From the NCBI RefSeq assembly GCF_007197575.1, contig NZ_CP041616.1:3658001-3722000 (forward strand): a stretch of 64,000 nt of DNA, in the 5' to 3' direction. Under the pieces are notes generated by a model, which did not search any database, was not told the DNA's origin, and saw nothing but the letters and a program-made list of their open reading frames with translations. A program made the position numbers and the translations under genes. Shown here in pieces: positions 7,940 through 17,560 of this stretch. Position 1 is the first letter of the stretch, and the number at the start of each line of letters is the position of its first letter. Origin of the DNA: Ornithinimicrobium ciconiae. Its GTDB lineage: Bacteria; Actinomycetota; Actinomycetes; Actinomycetales; Dermatophilaceae.

Positions 7940-10900
7940 CGGTGTCGTTCCGCCGAGGCCTTGCGGGCTGCGGCGACGATCCGCGCGACCTCCTGCGCCG
8001 GGTCGCGGAAGACATCCGTCGTCCACACTCGCACCGGCGTCCAGCCCAGCGCCCTCAGGTGCACGGAGCGGGTGCGGATCCGATCTGCGTCGGGGCCGTG
8101 CGGGTCTGGACGCGCATCGGTGTCCACGGCCAGCAGCGGTCGCCCAGGCATGTCGGGATCGTCGACCACGAGCTCGATGCGGTGCGGCCCACTGCCGTAG
8201 CCGATCCGCACGGTCAGGTCCTCTGCGGCCAGCCGGGTGGCCAGGTCCGTCAGCAGCGCTGACTCTCCCGTTCCCTCCGTCGCCTGATCCGGGGGCGCAG
8301 CCGCAGCAAGGACCGCCTCCTGCAGCACGCCAGCGTCCTGCGACCCAGCAGGCGGATCACCCTGCACGATGACGACTGAGCGGCGTGCCGAGCTCAGGAC
8401 AGCGATGGCCGCAGCGTCACTCAGATCGTCCTCGCCCCCCAGCACCAGGATCATCCGATCCCGCACATCCCCGGCAGCGCGGTGCGGGGTGCTGAGCAGG
8501 AATGGCTCGGCGACATCCTCGCGAAAGGAGCCGATCAGGTCCGACTCCTCGGCGATCCGGGCCCGCAGCACCTGCTCCACCTCGATCACCATGTCGTCGT
8601 CAGCCACCACGACACCGAGCGAGAGGCTCGGGCCGCGGCGTGCATGATCCACGATCAGGTCGACGACGGCAGCCACCCGTGCCTCGGTCCCCGGAGCCTC
8701 GACAACACTGATGCCGGAGGAGAGCAGCACCCCCGGAAAACCGTGTGGGGTGTGCACCGTGCGCCGCGGCAGCATCCGCTGGTCCATGGACCGGTAGTGG
8801 TTGTCCAGGTGACGCACCGGCAGGACCTTCGACGACGCGGCGAACACGCTCTCGCTCACAGCTCCGACTGGCGCGGCATGCTCGTCGACCACACCCACGA
8901 ACGGCAGGCCGGTCAGCCCGTCGGAGTCTCCCACCAGGAGCACCACGTCAGCCCGCGCGAGGGACGGCACGGCATGAGCGACCGGGATCCGCTGGGCCTC
9001 GTCGATGACCAGGAGGTCGAACACGATGTCGACGGGGATCGTCGCCGGGACGGTCAGCGGGCTCGCCACCCAGCATGGTCGCAGCGACCGCACGAGATCC
9101 GGTGCCGCGGCGAGCAGGTCAATCATCCGCAGCGGTGGTCCGGCGTCGACCAGGTCGCGCAGCGCCTGCTCCTGCGCGGGGTGGGCTGCCAGCGCGGCGT
9201 CCAGTCGCTGACGAGTCACGGTCAGGACGGTGTCTCGGGCACTCCGGGTCCGGGCCTGTTCCTGCGAGTCCAGCTCAGCCAGTGCCGCACGCAGGTCGGC
9301 GCTGGTGGCCATGCCCTCTCGGGTGGCAATCTGATCGTGCACGGAGGCCCAGAAGACGAGATCGGCCTCCGCCTCCACGTGCTGCTCGGCGACTCGGCGG
9401 TGCGCCAGGTCGTCGACGAGGCGGCCGAGTCCACGATCACGCAGAGGCTGGAGGTCCCCATGGACCTCGGCGACCACCGGGAGCCGGTCGGACTGGGCAT
9501 CGAGCCGGATCAGCCGCTCCAGCAGCAGGTCCAGGTGGGTGGTCTCCAGGTCCTGGCCCTGAGGAGTCGTGCGCAGCACCTCACCCAGCCACGTCAGATC
9601 GCGGTGGATGCCGGCATACTCCTCGGCGGCGTCCTCCCATCCTCGCGGGGCCGCGGGTCGGGCCGCACGCCCGGCGAGACTCTCCCACTCCGAGCGTTCG
9701 TCCCGGGCGTGCGTGAGTCGGTCTCCGAGGTCGGGGGGTGGCGCACCGGGCCGGAGCAGGCTGCGTGCCTGGCGCCGGAGCCGGCTGCGAGTCATCGCCG
9801 AGAGTTTGTCCGGGCTGCCCTTGGGGTGCTTGGTGGTCGCCTGGACCAACTCCCCCAGTGGTGCTTCGTAGACCTCCGCGGTGAACACGTCAAGGGTGTC
9901 CCGGACCCGCCGTAGCAGGTCAAAGGTGCGCGACCACTGCTGCACGTTGAGCGGGGCAGGCAGCCCGACCGAGGTGGCCAGTGCCACGACCCGCTCGCGG
10001 GCCTGCGTCAACGTGCCGCTGACCAGGTCCGCCACGACCTCGGCTGCTCGCTCAGCATCCTGCGCGGTCGTGATCTGTGAGCCGAACCATGGGTCCTCCG
10101 CACGCCCCTTCCAGGCACCGGCTGCCACCGCACGGACCAAGGCGTCGCGGACCTGTCCCATCGTCTCGGGCGTCAGGGTGGCGAGCACCTCCGGCTCCAG
10201 CCGCACGTGCGAGGTCGGCGGGTGGGACAACCCCGCGAGCCGGGTCAGCACGTCCTGGGTCTGCGCGAGGGTGACTTCCCAGGGCTCGTGCGGACCGTGC
10301 AGGTGCTTCTCGTGAGCGCGCAGGACAGCGAGAGGATCGGTGGCCCCCTCGGCAGGCTCGGGAGCCGCCACAGGGAGGCCCTGGTCGGCCTCGGCGGTTG
10401 CGCTGCCCTGGTGACGGTCAAGCGCCTCGATCAGTTCAGCGGCGACCCGTCGGGCAGCCGCCGGAGTCTCTCGCACGTCCAGGAGGAGATCACCGAGTCC
10501 GATGTCACGCAGCCGCTCCTGCACCTCGTCCAGTGCCCTGCGACGTTCGGCCACGACCAGGGAGGACCGACCCTCGCCTGCCGCTTGCGCCACCGCGTTG
10601 ACGATCGTCTGGGTGCGACCGGTGCCCGGTGCGGCGTCGAGCACCAACGACCTGCCGCGGTCGAGCAGCCGCAGCACCTGGCGCTGGCTGGCGTCCGCCT
10701 CCAGCACCGTCACGGAGCGGTCGCCGGGCACCGCCTCATCGGCAGCCTGAGCACTCTCAACGTCCTGCACCCCCGTGGCCAGGGACACCACGAGCGGTCG
10801 ATCGACCAGATGCTCGACCGGCCCCGCCAGCTCTGCCACCAGCGGCAGCTTGGCCAGCGGGTAGGTGCTGAGCACCAACTGCGGGCCGATCCCAAAGCCT

Positions 10901-11514
10901 TCGATATGTGAGCACAGGTCTTCGAGCCGGTCATAGGTGGGTCGCGGGTCAAACCCCTGTCGGCCAACGCTGGTCCGGGCAAGGTCGTGCCCGTCGAGCT
11001 CGATGCCGACCTCACCGCGCAGATAGTGCTCGAGGGCAGGATTGAACAGGACGTCGGAGTCGAGGCGGAGGACGTAGTCCCGCCGGGAGGCGTCCGTCGG
11101 CCGAATCCGTGCACCACGCAGCAGGACTGGCGCACGGGGAGGGATCGGTGCCCGCGGGAGGCGCCAGGAGGCCATGCCCACCCCCAGGAACAGCGTGCTC
11201 ATCCCGTATTCACGCTGTAGCTCAAGGGACTTGGCCCGAATTGCCGTCACCCTGCGCCGCGCCTCCGCCAGAGCCACGGACTCGCGGACCAGTTCCGAGA
11301 GCAGCGTGTTGTGGCCGGCGAGGAGCTTGGCGACACCACCAGGATGGGCCACTGTCAGGTCGATGGTGCCGGTGGGCAGGTCGCGGTGCCACATCAAGGT
11401 GTTGCGCCCGCCCACCTCGGACAGCTCTGCGCGCCATCGGTCGACTGCGGGGGTGACCACGTCCAGAGATGCGGCGTCGACGCGGTTGGCTGGGGCGTCG
11501 GCGTCGTGACTCAC
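7936..11514 (-). CDS. Degenerate superfamily-1 helicase-like ATPase with C-terminal restriction-endonuclease-like domain
   Basis: About 1192 residues. The middle holds DNA2/UvrD-like motifs: a Walker A region APGTGRTQT (Arg300 where Lys is expected), Walker B VIDEAQ, LLVGDSDGL in place of GDxxQL, and NHYRS. The C-terminus ([39 protein letters not shown]) resembles the MTES_1575/Vsr-like restriction endonuclease fold found at the end of many bacterial AAA/DUF4011-type proteins. Such proteins are suspected in DNA defence or repair, but the function is not known. The GTG at 11514 is chosen because TAGCCT lies 7 nt upstream; a longer frame would run into the tRNA gene. The Walker A change suggests weak or lost ATP hydrolysis. 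Confidence 0.8.
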   Translation of the reverse strand: MSHDADAPANRVDAASLDVVTPAVDRWRAELSEVGGRNTLMWHRDLPTGTIDLTVAHPGGVAKLLAGHNTLLSELVRESVALAEARRRVTAIRAKSLELQREYGMSTLFLGVGMASWRLPRAPIPPRAPVLLRGARIRPTDASRRDYVLRLDSDVLFNPALEHYLRGEVGIELDGHDLARTSVGRQGFDPRPTYDRLEDLCSHIEGFGIGPQLVLSTYPLAKLPLVAELAGPVEHLVDRPLVVSLATGVQDVESAQAADEAVPGDRSVTVLEADASQRQVLRLLDRGRSLVLDAAPGTGRTQTIVNAVAQAAGEGRSSLVVAERRRALDEVQERLRDIGLGDLLLDVRETPAAARRVAAELIEALDRHQGSATAEADQGLPVAAPEPAEGATDPLAVLRAHEKHLHGPHEPWEVTLAQTQDVLTRLAGLSHPPTSHVRLEPEVLATLTPETMGQVRDALVRAVAAGAWKGRAEDPWFGSQITTAQDAERAAEVVADLVSGTLTQARERVVALATSVGLPAPLNVQQWSRTFDLLRRVRDTLDVFTAEVYEAPLGELVQATTKHPKGSPDKLSAMTRSRLRRQARSLLRPGAPPPDLGDRLTHARDERSEWESLAGRAARPAAPRGWEDAAEEYAGIHRDLTWLGEVLRTTPQGQDLETTHLDLLLERLIRLDAQSDRLPVVAEVHGDLQPLRDRGLGRLVDDLAHRRVAEQHVEAEADLVFWASVHDQIATREGMATSADLRAALAELDSQEQARTRSARDTVLTVTRQRLDAALAAHPAQEQALRDLVDAGPPLRMIDLLAAAPDLVRSLRPCWVASPLTVPATIPVDIVFDLLVIDEAQRIPVAHAVPSLARADVVLLVGDSDGLTGLPFVGVVDEHAAPVGAVSESVFAASSKVLPVRHLDNHYRSMDQRMLPRRTVHTPHGFPGVLLSSGISVVEAPGTEARVAAVVDLIVDHARRGPSLSLGVVVADDDMVIEVEQVLRARIAEESDLIGSFREDVAEPFLLSTPHRAAGDVRDRMILVLGGEDDLSDAAAIAVLSSARRSVVIVQGDPPAGSQDAGVLQEAVLAAAAPPDQATEGTGESALLTDLATRLAAEDLTVRIGYGSGPHRIELVVDDPDMPGRPLLAVDTDARPDPHGPDADRIRTRSVHLRALGWTPVRVWTTDVFRDPAQEVARIVAAARKASAERHR

Positions 11515-11661
11515 ACGAGTCAGGCTACCTAGGCGATCTGGACGAACCGACAAGGCGCGAGCCCTGGGCAGGAATCTAGAGGTCGCGGCCGGTCCGGTAC
11601 TCTCTCCCAGTGGCCCGCCAGTGGCGTCTGCCTGGACCTGTTCGCCTGGTCCGCCATCCCC

Positions 11662-11734
11662 GCCCTCGTAGCTCAGGGGATAGAGCACCGCTCTCCTAAA
11701 GCGGGTGTCGCAGGTTCGAATCCTGCCGGGGGCA
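11662..11734 (+). tRNA. tRNA-Arg, anticodon CCU
   Basis: A 73-nt cloverleaf. The acceptor stem is GCCCTCG / CGGGGGC (one T:G pair). The anticodon stem CCGCT / AGCGG encloses loop CTCCTAA with anticodon CCT, which reads AGG. The T-arm is GCAGG TTCGAAT CCTGC, and the discriminator is A. CCA is not encoded. Its 3' end marks the start of the accessory region and is a typical integration target. Confidence 0.95.
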
Positions 11735-12190
11735 CTTCCTGTTTCCGCAGGTCAGCAGCTTATCGGGCTTGGCTCTCCGGGTGGATGAGCACCGCTTTCG
11801 CGGTTGGTATCGACTCGCCCCCGTGGGGCTCGGACAACGTTTGCGCAGGGTCAGCGGACTGCCACTGCTGGTGCAGAGCACCGCTTTTCAGACGCGCCTA
11901 GGAACGGGTGTCAAGGGCCGGGGCACCGGGGGCACCAGGTTCCATACGGGCAGGTCACAGCAGGTACGACCTTCTCAGCGACCGCGCAGGCGTGATTCTT
12001 GGAGCTGCTCTGGTCCGTGAGTGGTGCGTGCTTGACGGCCCAGTCAGCCATGCCACGCACGATGGAGTCACGATCGCGATCGCCGCACCGCGGATGAGTG
12101 GGTCCTACGCGGCGTTATGACCCGCGTCGAGGCGCCCGACGCGCGGCAGCAAGGGCGGTGTCCACGCTGAGGAGGGCCACATGAGCGCAG
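11735..12190. other. Intergenic stretch between tRNA-Arg and the broken genes
   Basis: 456 bp with no convincing gene on either strand: short open frames lack recognisable family motifs or plausible ribosome binding sites. No integrase and no copy of the tRNA 3' end were found here by eye. It may be decayed DNA at the left edge of the accessory region. Confidence 0.5.
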
Positions 12191-13047
12191 TCAAGTGTGT
12201 TCTTCGGCTTGGGTGCCCGGCTCGAAGGTCCTGTAGCCGTCTGGCGGCACTGCACCACCCATCAGGGCTATGTTCTCCAGGTGGTTCCGGGTGAAGATCT
12301 CGGTGTAGATCATCCGGTCCTGCAGGGATTGGCTTTTGCCGTCGAGCTTGAACTCGGCCCAGGCCTGGATCTCTTGTGCGATGGCCACTCCTCGCAGATC
12401 GGCCTTGATCTCTCTCGGGCGAATCGTGCGGCTGGCGGTGAACCTTCCGACGACCAGTTCGCCCTCGATGTGGCTGTAGGGCTTGACGGTCTGGTCGAAC
12501 TCGATCGTCACGCCCGGCGGAGGAGCGACACGGATCCGGTGCTCATCGATCCGGCCGAGCCCGACGTGTAGCGACCGATGGCGATCCTTGCGGGCCAGTT
12601 CGTGGATCCCGTAGGTCAGGTTGCTCTCTGGTCCGTATGGCGACTGGTATGGCTGTGACTTCTCAAGCGCCTCGACGACGTGCTCCTGCAGCATCGTGAG
12701 GCGCTTGGTTTGCCTCTTGAAATCCTCGGGTGTCGAGCAGATCGAGTATTGGATCCGCTCGGCTTGTGGCGGCGGGTTCTGCCCTGATGTCGCTACCGCT
12801 AGGGCGTACAAAGCGTTGTCCAGCGCAGCTCTAAGCGCAGCTAGCCACTCTGAGAAGATCAGGCCAGTTCGACCGGCGCCGGCTCTCGCATGATGGCGAG
12901 GATCTCCAGTGTGCTCGGGTCAACGTTCCGCACGTCGATGTCCCAGGGGTGCCCCGTGATGTACCTTGCCCAGCACTCACCGAACTCGCGCCGCTTCGCC
13001 TTGGCACGATCGTGTCTGGCGAACGCAGCGTCGTAGAGCCGCTGCAT
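12191..13047 (-). pseudogene. Hypothetical protein gene with one apparent -1 frame break
   Basis: Two frames together resemble one ~285-residue protein. The first (13047-12859) starts MQRLYDAAFARHDRAKAKRR and ends EPAPVELA. The second continues LIFSEWLAALRAALDNALYALAVATSG and runs to 12191. The break is at ~12860, where the sequence reads CTGGCCTGATC and one extra C would join VELA to LIFSEW. The joined product has the layout of hypothetical proteins with an N-terminal helix, a GHPW segment and a (R)SALDN-type helix; their function is unknown. It starts one base after the stop of the AlbA_2 gene, so both form an operon. It is either a real pseudogene or a sequencing error. Confidence 0.6.
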
Positions 13048-13048
13048 G

Positions 13049-14291
13049 TCAGGCCCTCGCCGGCGAGATGGTCTGGACGTGGGCGATACCGCCCTGGTTC
13101 ACGCAGTCGAGTGCGACGTCGTGCACCTGCTGGTGGAAGTCATGACCATCCGCGTTCGCTCGCACCGTGACCTCGATCGGGGTGTATTGCGCAAGCGGGA
13201 TCGTGCTGCCGGAGTAGGCGTAGTTCATCTCGTCGGTGGTCCAGATCTGGAGCCGGTCGATCTTGTCCCACTCGAAGCCGACCTTGACCTCATACTCACC
13301 CAGTCCCAGCCGGTTGCTGACTTCTCGGATCAGGCCCATGAAGTCAGCGATCGCCACCTCGACGTCTCGCGACGCCACGACGTGGCGGTCGTTGTACTCG
13401 GTGCTCGAACGGGGGTGGCCGCCGACCGTCGCGGCGAGGCTGACGGAGCTGTCGTCGTGGATGCTGATCCGGGCTTCCTTCCAGCGCTGGCTGTCGCCGT
13501 CGATCCCGGGCGAGCAGTCCAGCGGCGCAGGCCAGAGCGAGGGGTGTTCCGGTCGACGTTTTCAAGCGGATCACGGCTGCCCCGTCCGACGTAGACGAGA
13601 GAGTCCTTGCTCGCCTTCTCAAAGGCCATTCTGGCGGTCGCGTGGTCCGGACGGTTAGTGACCGTCGAGGGCAGCCGTGGATGCGCGACCGCGACGATCC
13701 AGGCAGGGCTTTCGGGTGCGCGGATCGCGGCCCACTCGTAGTACAGCTTGTCGAGTACCTCGGCGGATCGCCGGCGCTCATCGAATCGTGCTCGGTACAT
13801 CGCTTCGATCTGGCGTTCCTTCATCCAGACGGTGTCGGCGTCGTTGCGGATCGGAGCGGCGAAGTACTCCTTCTTGTAGATCAAGTGCGGGCCGTCGACG
13901 CTCGGCGGGATCCGACGACCACGCACTGGTTGCCGGGCTCTCCGAGCTGGACGACGTCGAGCCCGAAGATCGGCGGGCTGATCGCTGTCACGACCGCACT
14001 GCGCAGACCCCGCTCGTAGTTCTCGCTCAGCTCCCTGGTGTCCTTGCGCCCGACGGCTGCCTTCTGATGCTCGGTGACGCCGAAGACCAGGGTGCCGCCA
14101 CCGCTGTTGGCCATGGCGGCAATGTCCTTGGGAAAGTCCGAGTTCGGGATTGTCCCGAGTGGTGGCAGCTCGGACTTCCAGTCCAGGTCATCTGTCTCGC
14201 GGAGCCCCTGTGAGATGGCACGCTCGATCATGTCGTCGGTGAGCGGGCCGGGTCGATCGCCGAGGTAACGGTGGAGTGCTGTGAACGTCAC
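13049..14291 (-). pseudogene. Schlafen/AlbA_2 domain ATP-binding protein gene with two apparent -1 frame breaks
   Basis: Three frames join into a ~414-residue protein. It starts at GTG 14291 with ALHRYLGDRPGPLTDD. The AlbA_2 (Schlafen-type) domain shows SQGLRETDDLDWKSELPP, DIAAMANSGGGTLVFGV and GNQCVVV. Frame breaks lie at ~13919 (GTCGTCGGATCC; one more C restores VVVRIPPSVDGPHLIYKKEY) and at ~13553 (GACCGGAACACC; one more G restores VDREHPSLWPAPLD). The last part runs to the stop at 13049. Such proteins are ascribed to regulation or defence against foreign DNA/RNA, without a settled mechanism. It is the second gene of a minus-strand operon whose first gene is truncated at ~14460. Confidence 0.65.
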
Positions 14292-14295
14292 CTGG

Positions 14296-14459
14296 TCACC
14301 CGGCCTTCTCGAGGAGCAGACGCAGGCGCTTGCCGCCTCGGTCGGAGACTCCCTTGGCCATGACGTAGGAGGCCGCCTGCTCCGGCGCGAGGCGTCCCGC
14401 TTGGACGTGACGTGCCAGGTGGTTGCGGGCGTGTTCCTTCTCGTGCGGTCCGAGGCGGC
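14296..14459 (-). pseudogene. C-terminal fragment of an unknown gene upstream of the AlbA_2 gene
   Basis: A coding-like stretch on the minus strand that reads GPHEKEHARNHLARHVQAG, then RLAPEQAASYVMAKGVSDRG, and ends with stop TGA at 14298-14296, four bases before the AlbA_2 start. Further upstream the same frame only mirrors the DUF2891 remnant on the other strand, so the real gene seems to be cut at ~14450-14460. I do not recognise the family. It marks a recombination junction. Confidence 0.4.
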
Positions 14460-14863
14460 GCTCATGCAGACGGTGCTGGAGGAGGAGTTCAGGCCCTGGC
14501 TCGACCGCTTCCTGCCCGGCCTCGGCGAGGGCGCCCACGCCCACCTGCTCGAGCCGCCCTCGGTCCTGGACACGACCGACGGTCAGGGCGCCCACCTGCT
14601 TGGCCTGTCCCTCTCCCGCGCCTGGCAGCTCCGCACTCTGGCGAGGTCGCTGGGGGGGGGGGGGGGGGGGGCCGGCGCGCCGACATACTGCACCGGTCTG
14701 CTGACGCCCAGGTGGCGGCCGTGCTGCCCCAGGTGGCGGGGACTTCATGGCGACCCACTGGCTGGTGAGCTTCCTGCTCCTGGCGCAGCGGTGGGATAAG
14801 GCGACGGACCTAGGTGCTGCGTCTGGCGAGCAGGGTCGCGACCCCGAGCAGGAGACCAGTTGA
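14449..14863 (+). pseudogene. DUF2891 family protein, 3' remnant
   Basis: The plus strand carries the C-terminal third of a DUF2891 protein, a family of unknown function. SEAALMQTVLEEEF, LDRFLPGL and GLSLSRAWQLRTLARSL lie before a run of 20 G; ADILHRSADAQVAAVLPQVA follows in another frame, and GDFMATHWLVSFLLLAQRW in a third. One more G in the tract would rejoin parts one and two. One more G at ~14738-14741 would join parts two and three. The N-terminal two thirds are missing, cut at ~14449 where the AlbA_2 operon begins on the other strand. Its tail overlaps the end of the MFS gene. Confidence 0.6.
14652..14671. repeat. Homopolymer of 20 G
   Basis: Twenty consecutive G, the only such run in the window, inside the DUF2891 remnant. 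Its length sets the reading frame. It could be a slippage-prone tract or an artefact of sequencing or assembly. Confidence 0.95.
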
Positions 14864-15970
14864 CACCAGGACGGCCGGGGCGCCGGCTCCGGTAGCGGCC
14901 ACGCCCACGGCGCTCGGGATGATGACGAGCCCGAGCCTGTTGCCAAAGATTCGTAATGTCATGGCCACGCCCCGGCGCCCCGGCGGCGCAAGATCGGCCA
15001 CGAGTGACATGGTCAGTGGTTGGCAGACCCCCAGGCCTGCACCCACTGCACCGGCGCCGAGCATCAGAGCCGTGGGCGAGTCGATCGCGGCGATGGCGAC
15101 GAGGCCTGCCGCGGCGAGTGTCATTCCAGCGGCAATGGTGACGCCGCGCCCGAGCCATGCGACGAGCCGCCATACTGTGAGACGGACCGTCATCGAGGCG
15201 GCTGCCCGGACGGCAAGTGCTGTCCCCACCAACGCGGCTGGCAGATTGCGTTCATCCCCCAGCGCCGGAAGGAAGACGAGGGTGATGTCGACGGAGGCCA
15301 TGACGACGCCACTGGTGATGACAGCGCCACGCAGCCTCGCGTCTCGCAAGAGCCCGAAGCCCGTCCCTCGGGACCGGTTCACCTCTGGAAGACGTGGCCC
15401 GCCCTTGATGAACAGCGACAGGACGGTGGCAGCCGCGGCCAACACGGTTCCCAGGATCAGGACCGGCCCGATGTCAGGGCGGCTCTGAGATCCGCCGGCG
15501 ATGGAGATGGCGAGCGGCCCCAACATCTGCCCCGCCGAGCTGGCGAAGGTGTAACGACCAAAGGCCGCGTCCGTTCGTCCTTCGCCAAGGTGGGCAACGG
15601 CTGTCTGCTCCCCGACGACTGACATGAGATGGGCAACGCCCAGGAGCGCCAGAGAAGCGACAAGCCATCCGAACCCAGACGGTCCGAGCAGCATGACAAG
15701 ACACGTCAGCAGGAGCAGTGCACCCCCGCATGTCAGGACGATACGTTCGCCAAGACGATCCACTGCCCGCCCCACCGAGAGGGCCAAGAGCAAGGGTGCA
15801 ACAGCATAGGCGGCGGAGAGGCTTCCCAGCAGCGCTGGCGGTATTCCTAGCTCAAGGCCCTCGTAGGTGGCAGCGGGTCGAATGGAGAAGCTGACGGTCT
15901 GAATCAACAGCGCGTGCAGCAGAAGCGGCGCCCACCCTTGCCATCGTCGAGGGCGAGGCCTGGATCTCAC
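14810..15970 (-). CDS. MFS transporter
   Basis: A 386-residue major facilitator superfamily permease with about 12 hydrophobic helices in the inner membrane. The loop between TM2 and TM3 reads GRAVDRLGERIVLTCGG, the usual MFS A-motif position. Substrate is unknown. The start is GTG at 15970 (MRSRPRPRRWQGWAPLL). It lies 63 bp after the tctA stop in the same direction and could be the last gene of the tctCBA transcript, but no coupling is visible. Its 3' end overlaps the DUF2891 remnant on the other strand by ~50 bp. Confidence 0.82.
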   Translation of the reverse strand: MRSRPRPRRWQGWAPLLLHALLIQTVSFSIRPAATYEGLELGIPPALLGSLSAAYAVAPLLLALSVGRAVDRLGERIVLTCGGALLLLTCLVMLLGPSGFGWLVASLALLGVAHLMSVVGEQTAVAHLGEGRTDAAFGRYTFASSAGQMLGPLAISIAGGSQSRPDIGPVLILGTVLAAAATVLSLFIKGGPRLPEVNRSRGTGFGLLRDARLRGAVITSGVVMASVDITLVFLPALGDERNLPAALVGTALAVRAAASMTVRLTVWRLVAWLGRGVTIAAGMTLAAAGLVAIAAIDSPTALMLGAGAVGAGLGVCQPLTMSLVADLAPPGRRGVAMTLRIFGNRLGLVIIPSAVGVAATGAGAPAVLVSTGLLLGVATLLARRST

Positions 15971-16033
15971 CGTTGAGTGTCCGCGCAGGCGTCGCTCACG
16001 GTCTCTCGTAGAGCGCGGTCAGAGGGCTGGGAC

Positions 16034-17560
16034 TCACGGTGCATGGGTGTCCACCAACTCCCGGTCCTGGCTCTGCCTGCTGCGGGACCACCAACGCCAG
16101 ATCAGAGGCGCCACCACGGCGAGCACCAGCACGCTGTACAGAATGATCGATAGCGGTGACGCCACCAGCGCAGAGACGTCGCCGTCGCTGAGCTGAAGGG
16201 CGCGCCGTAGCTGGAGCTCGGCACGAGGTCCGAGGATCACCCCGATGATCAGGGGCACGACGGACAGGCCGTATCGCCGCATCACCACGCCGAGCAGGCC
16301 CATCACGAAGAGGGTGTAGAGGCCGATTGGCGTTCCATCCGCCGCGTAGGAGCCGATCGCCGCAAAGAACAGGATGCCTGCGTAGAGGTAGGGCCTGGGG
16401 ATCTTCAACAGCTTGGCCCACACGGGCGCCAACGGCAGGTTCAGCACCAGAAGCAGGGTGTTGCCGATGAAGAGGCTGGCAATCAGCGTCCAGACGAGGG
16501 CGGGCTGGCTCTCGAGCAGCAGCGGTCCTGGCTGAATTCCGAACTGCTGGAAGGCCGCGAGGAGAACTGCTGCTGTTGCTGACGTCGGCAGACCAAGCGT
16601 CAGCAGCGGGACGAGGACTCCAGCAGCGGAGGCGTTGTTGGCTGCTTCAGGGCCAGCTACTCCCTCGATGGCCCCATGGCCGAACTCCTCCGGCTTCTTG
16701 GACAATCTCTTCTCGGTGACGAACGACAGGTACGTCGGGATCTCAGCACCACCGGCTGGCATGGCCCCAAATGGGAAGCCTATGGCAGCACCACGAAGCC
16801 AGGGCTTCCAGGAACGCTGCCAGTCCTCCTTGCTCATCCAGGGGCGTCCAACCTCGATGAGGTCGACGGGCTTCCTGCGCAAGTGCAAGGCGATCCAGAG
16901 GGCTTCACCCACCGCGAAGATGCCGACGGCGACGATGACGACATCAACGCCGTCTAGTAGTCCGGGCACCCCGAAGGTCAGTCTGTCCTGCCCCGTAGTG
17001 ATGTCAATGCCGATCAGGCCGATGAGGAGCCCGAGGCCCAGGGACGCGAGCCCACGGATCCTGGAGGCGCCCAGCACCATCGTGACAGCGGCGAAGGCAA
17101 CCAACATCAGGGCGAAGTAGTCCGCTGGTGTGATCGAGATAGCGAAACCCACAACGATTGGTGCCACCAGGACAAGGGCGGCCGTTGCGATGGTGCCCGC
17201 CACGAAGGATCCGATGGCTGCGGTTGCGAGGGCCTGTGGAGCCCTTCCCGCCCGCGCCATCTTGTTGCCTTCGATCGCGGTCATCACCGCTGAGGCCTCG
17301 CCCGGAGTCTTCAAGAGAATCGACGTCGTCGATCCGCCGTACATCGCGCCGTAGTAAATGCCGGCGAACATGATGATGGATCCGGTGGGGTCGAGCGCGA
17401 AGGTGACCGGCAGCAACAGCGCGACCGTCATGGCGGGGCCGATCCCCGGAAGCACCCCAACCGCGGTTCCCATGACCACGCCCAGGAGGGCAAACAGGAG
17501 ATAGGTCGGAGTGAAGGCTGCCTGAAAGCCGTCAAGCAGTGCGTTCAGGGTATCCATCAC
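16034..17560 (-). CDS. tctA: Tripartite tricarboxylate transporter, TctA large permease subunit
   Basis: A 508-residue multi-spanning membrane protein, the large permease of a TctABC secondary transporter driven by an ion gradient. Clear TctA marks are [77 protein letters not shown] and [19 protein letters not shown]. The ATG overlaps the tctB stop by four bases. It works with the periplasmic-type binding protein TctC and the small subunit TctB, probably to import a di- or tricarboxylate. Confidence 0.95.
   Translation of the reverse strand: MMDTLNALLDGFQAAFTPTYLLFALLGVVMGTAVGVLPGIGPAMTVALLLPVTFALDPTGSIIMFAGIYYGAMYGGSTTSILLKTPGEASAVMTAIEGNKMARAGRAPQALATAAIGSFVAGTIATAALVLVAPIVVGFAISITPADYFALMLVAFAAVTMVLGASRIRGLASLGLGLLIGLIGIDITTGQDRLTFGVPGLLDGVDVVIVAVGIFAVGEALWIALHLRRKPVDLIEVGRPWMSKEDWQRSWKPWLRGAAIGFPFGAMPAGGAEIPTYLSFVTEKRLSKKPEEFGHGAIEGVAGPEAANNASAAGVLVPLLTLGLPTSATAAVLLAAFQQFGIQPGPLLLESQPALVWTLIASLFIGNTLLLVLNLPLAPVWAKLLKIPRPYLYAGILFFAAIGSYAADGTPIGLYTLFVMGLLGVVMRRYGLSVVPLIIGVILGPRAELQLRRALQLSDGDVSALVASPLSIILYSVLVLAVVAPLIWRWWSRSRQSQDRELVDTHAP

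Noticed and set aside
11880..11940. GGGGGCACC-like sequence as a second copy of the tRNA 3' end (att site)
   Set aside because: Only about 8-9 bases match, too short for an attachment site in GC-rich DNA.
14281..14799. Single plus-strand frame across the G20 tract taken as an intact gene
   Set aside because: Its first ~55 codons are antisense to the AlbA_2 operon, and its last ~40 codons are out of frame with DUF2891 similarity. It is a composite, not one gene.
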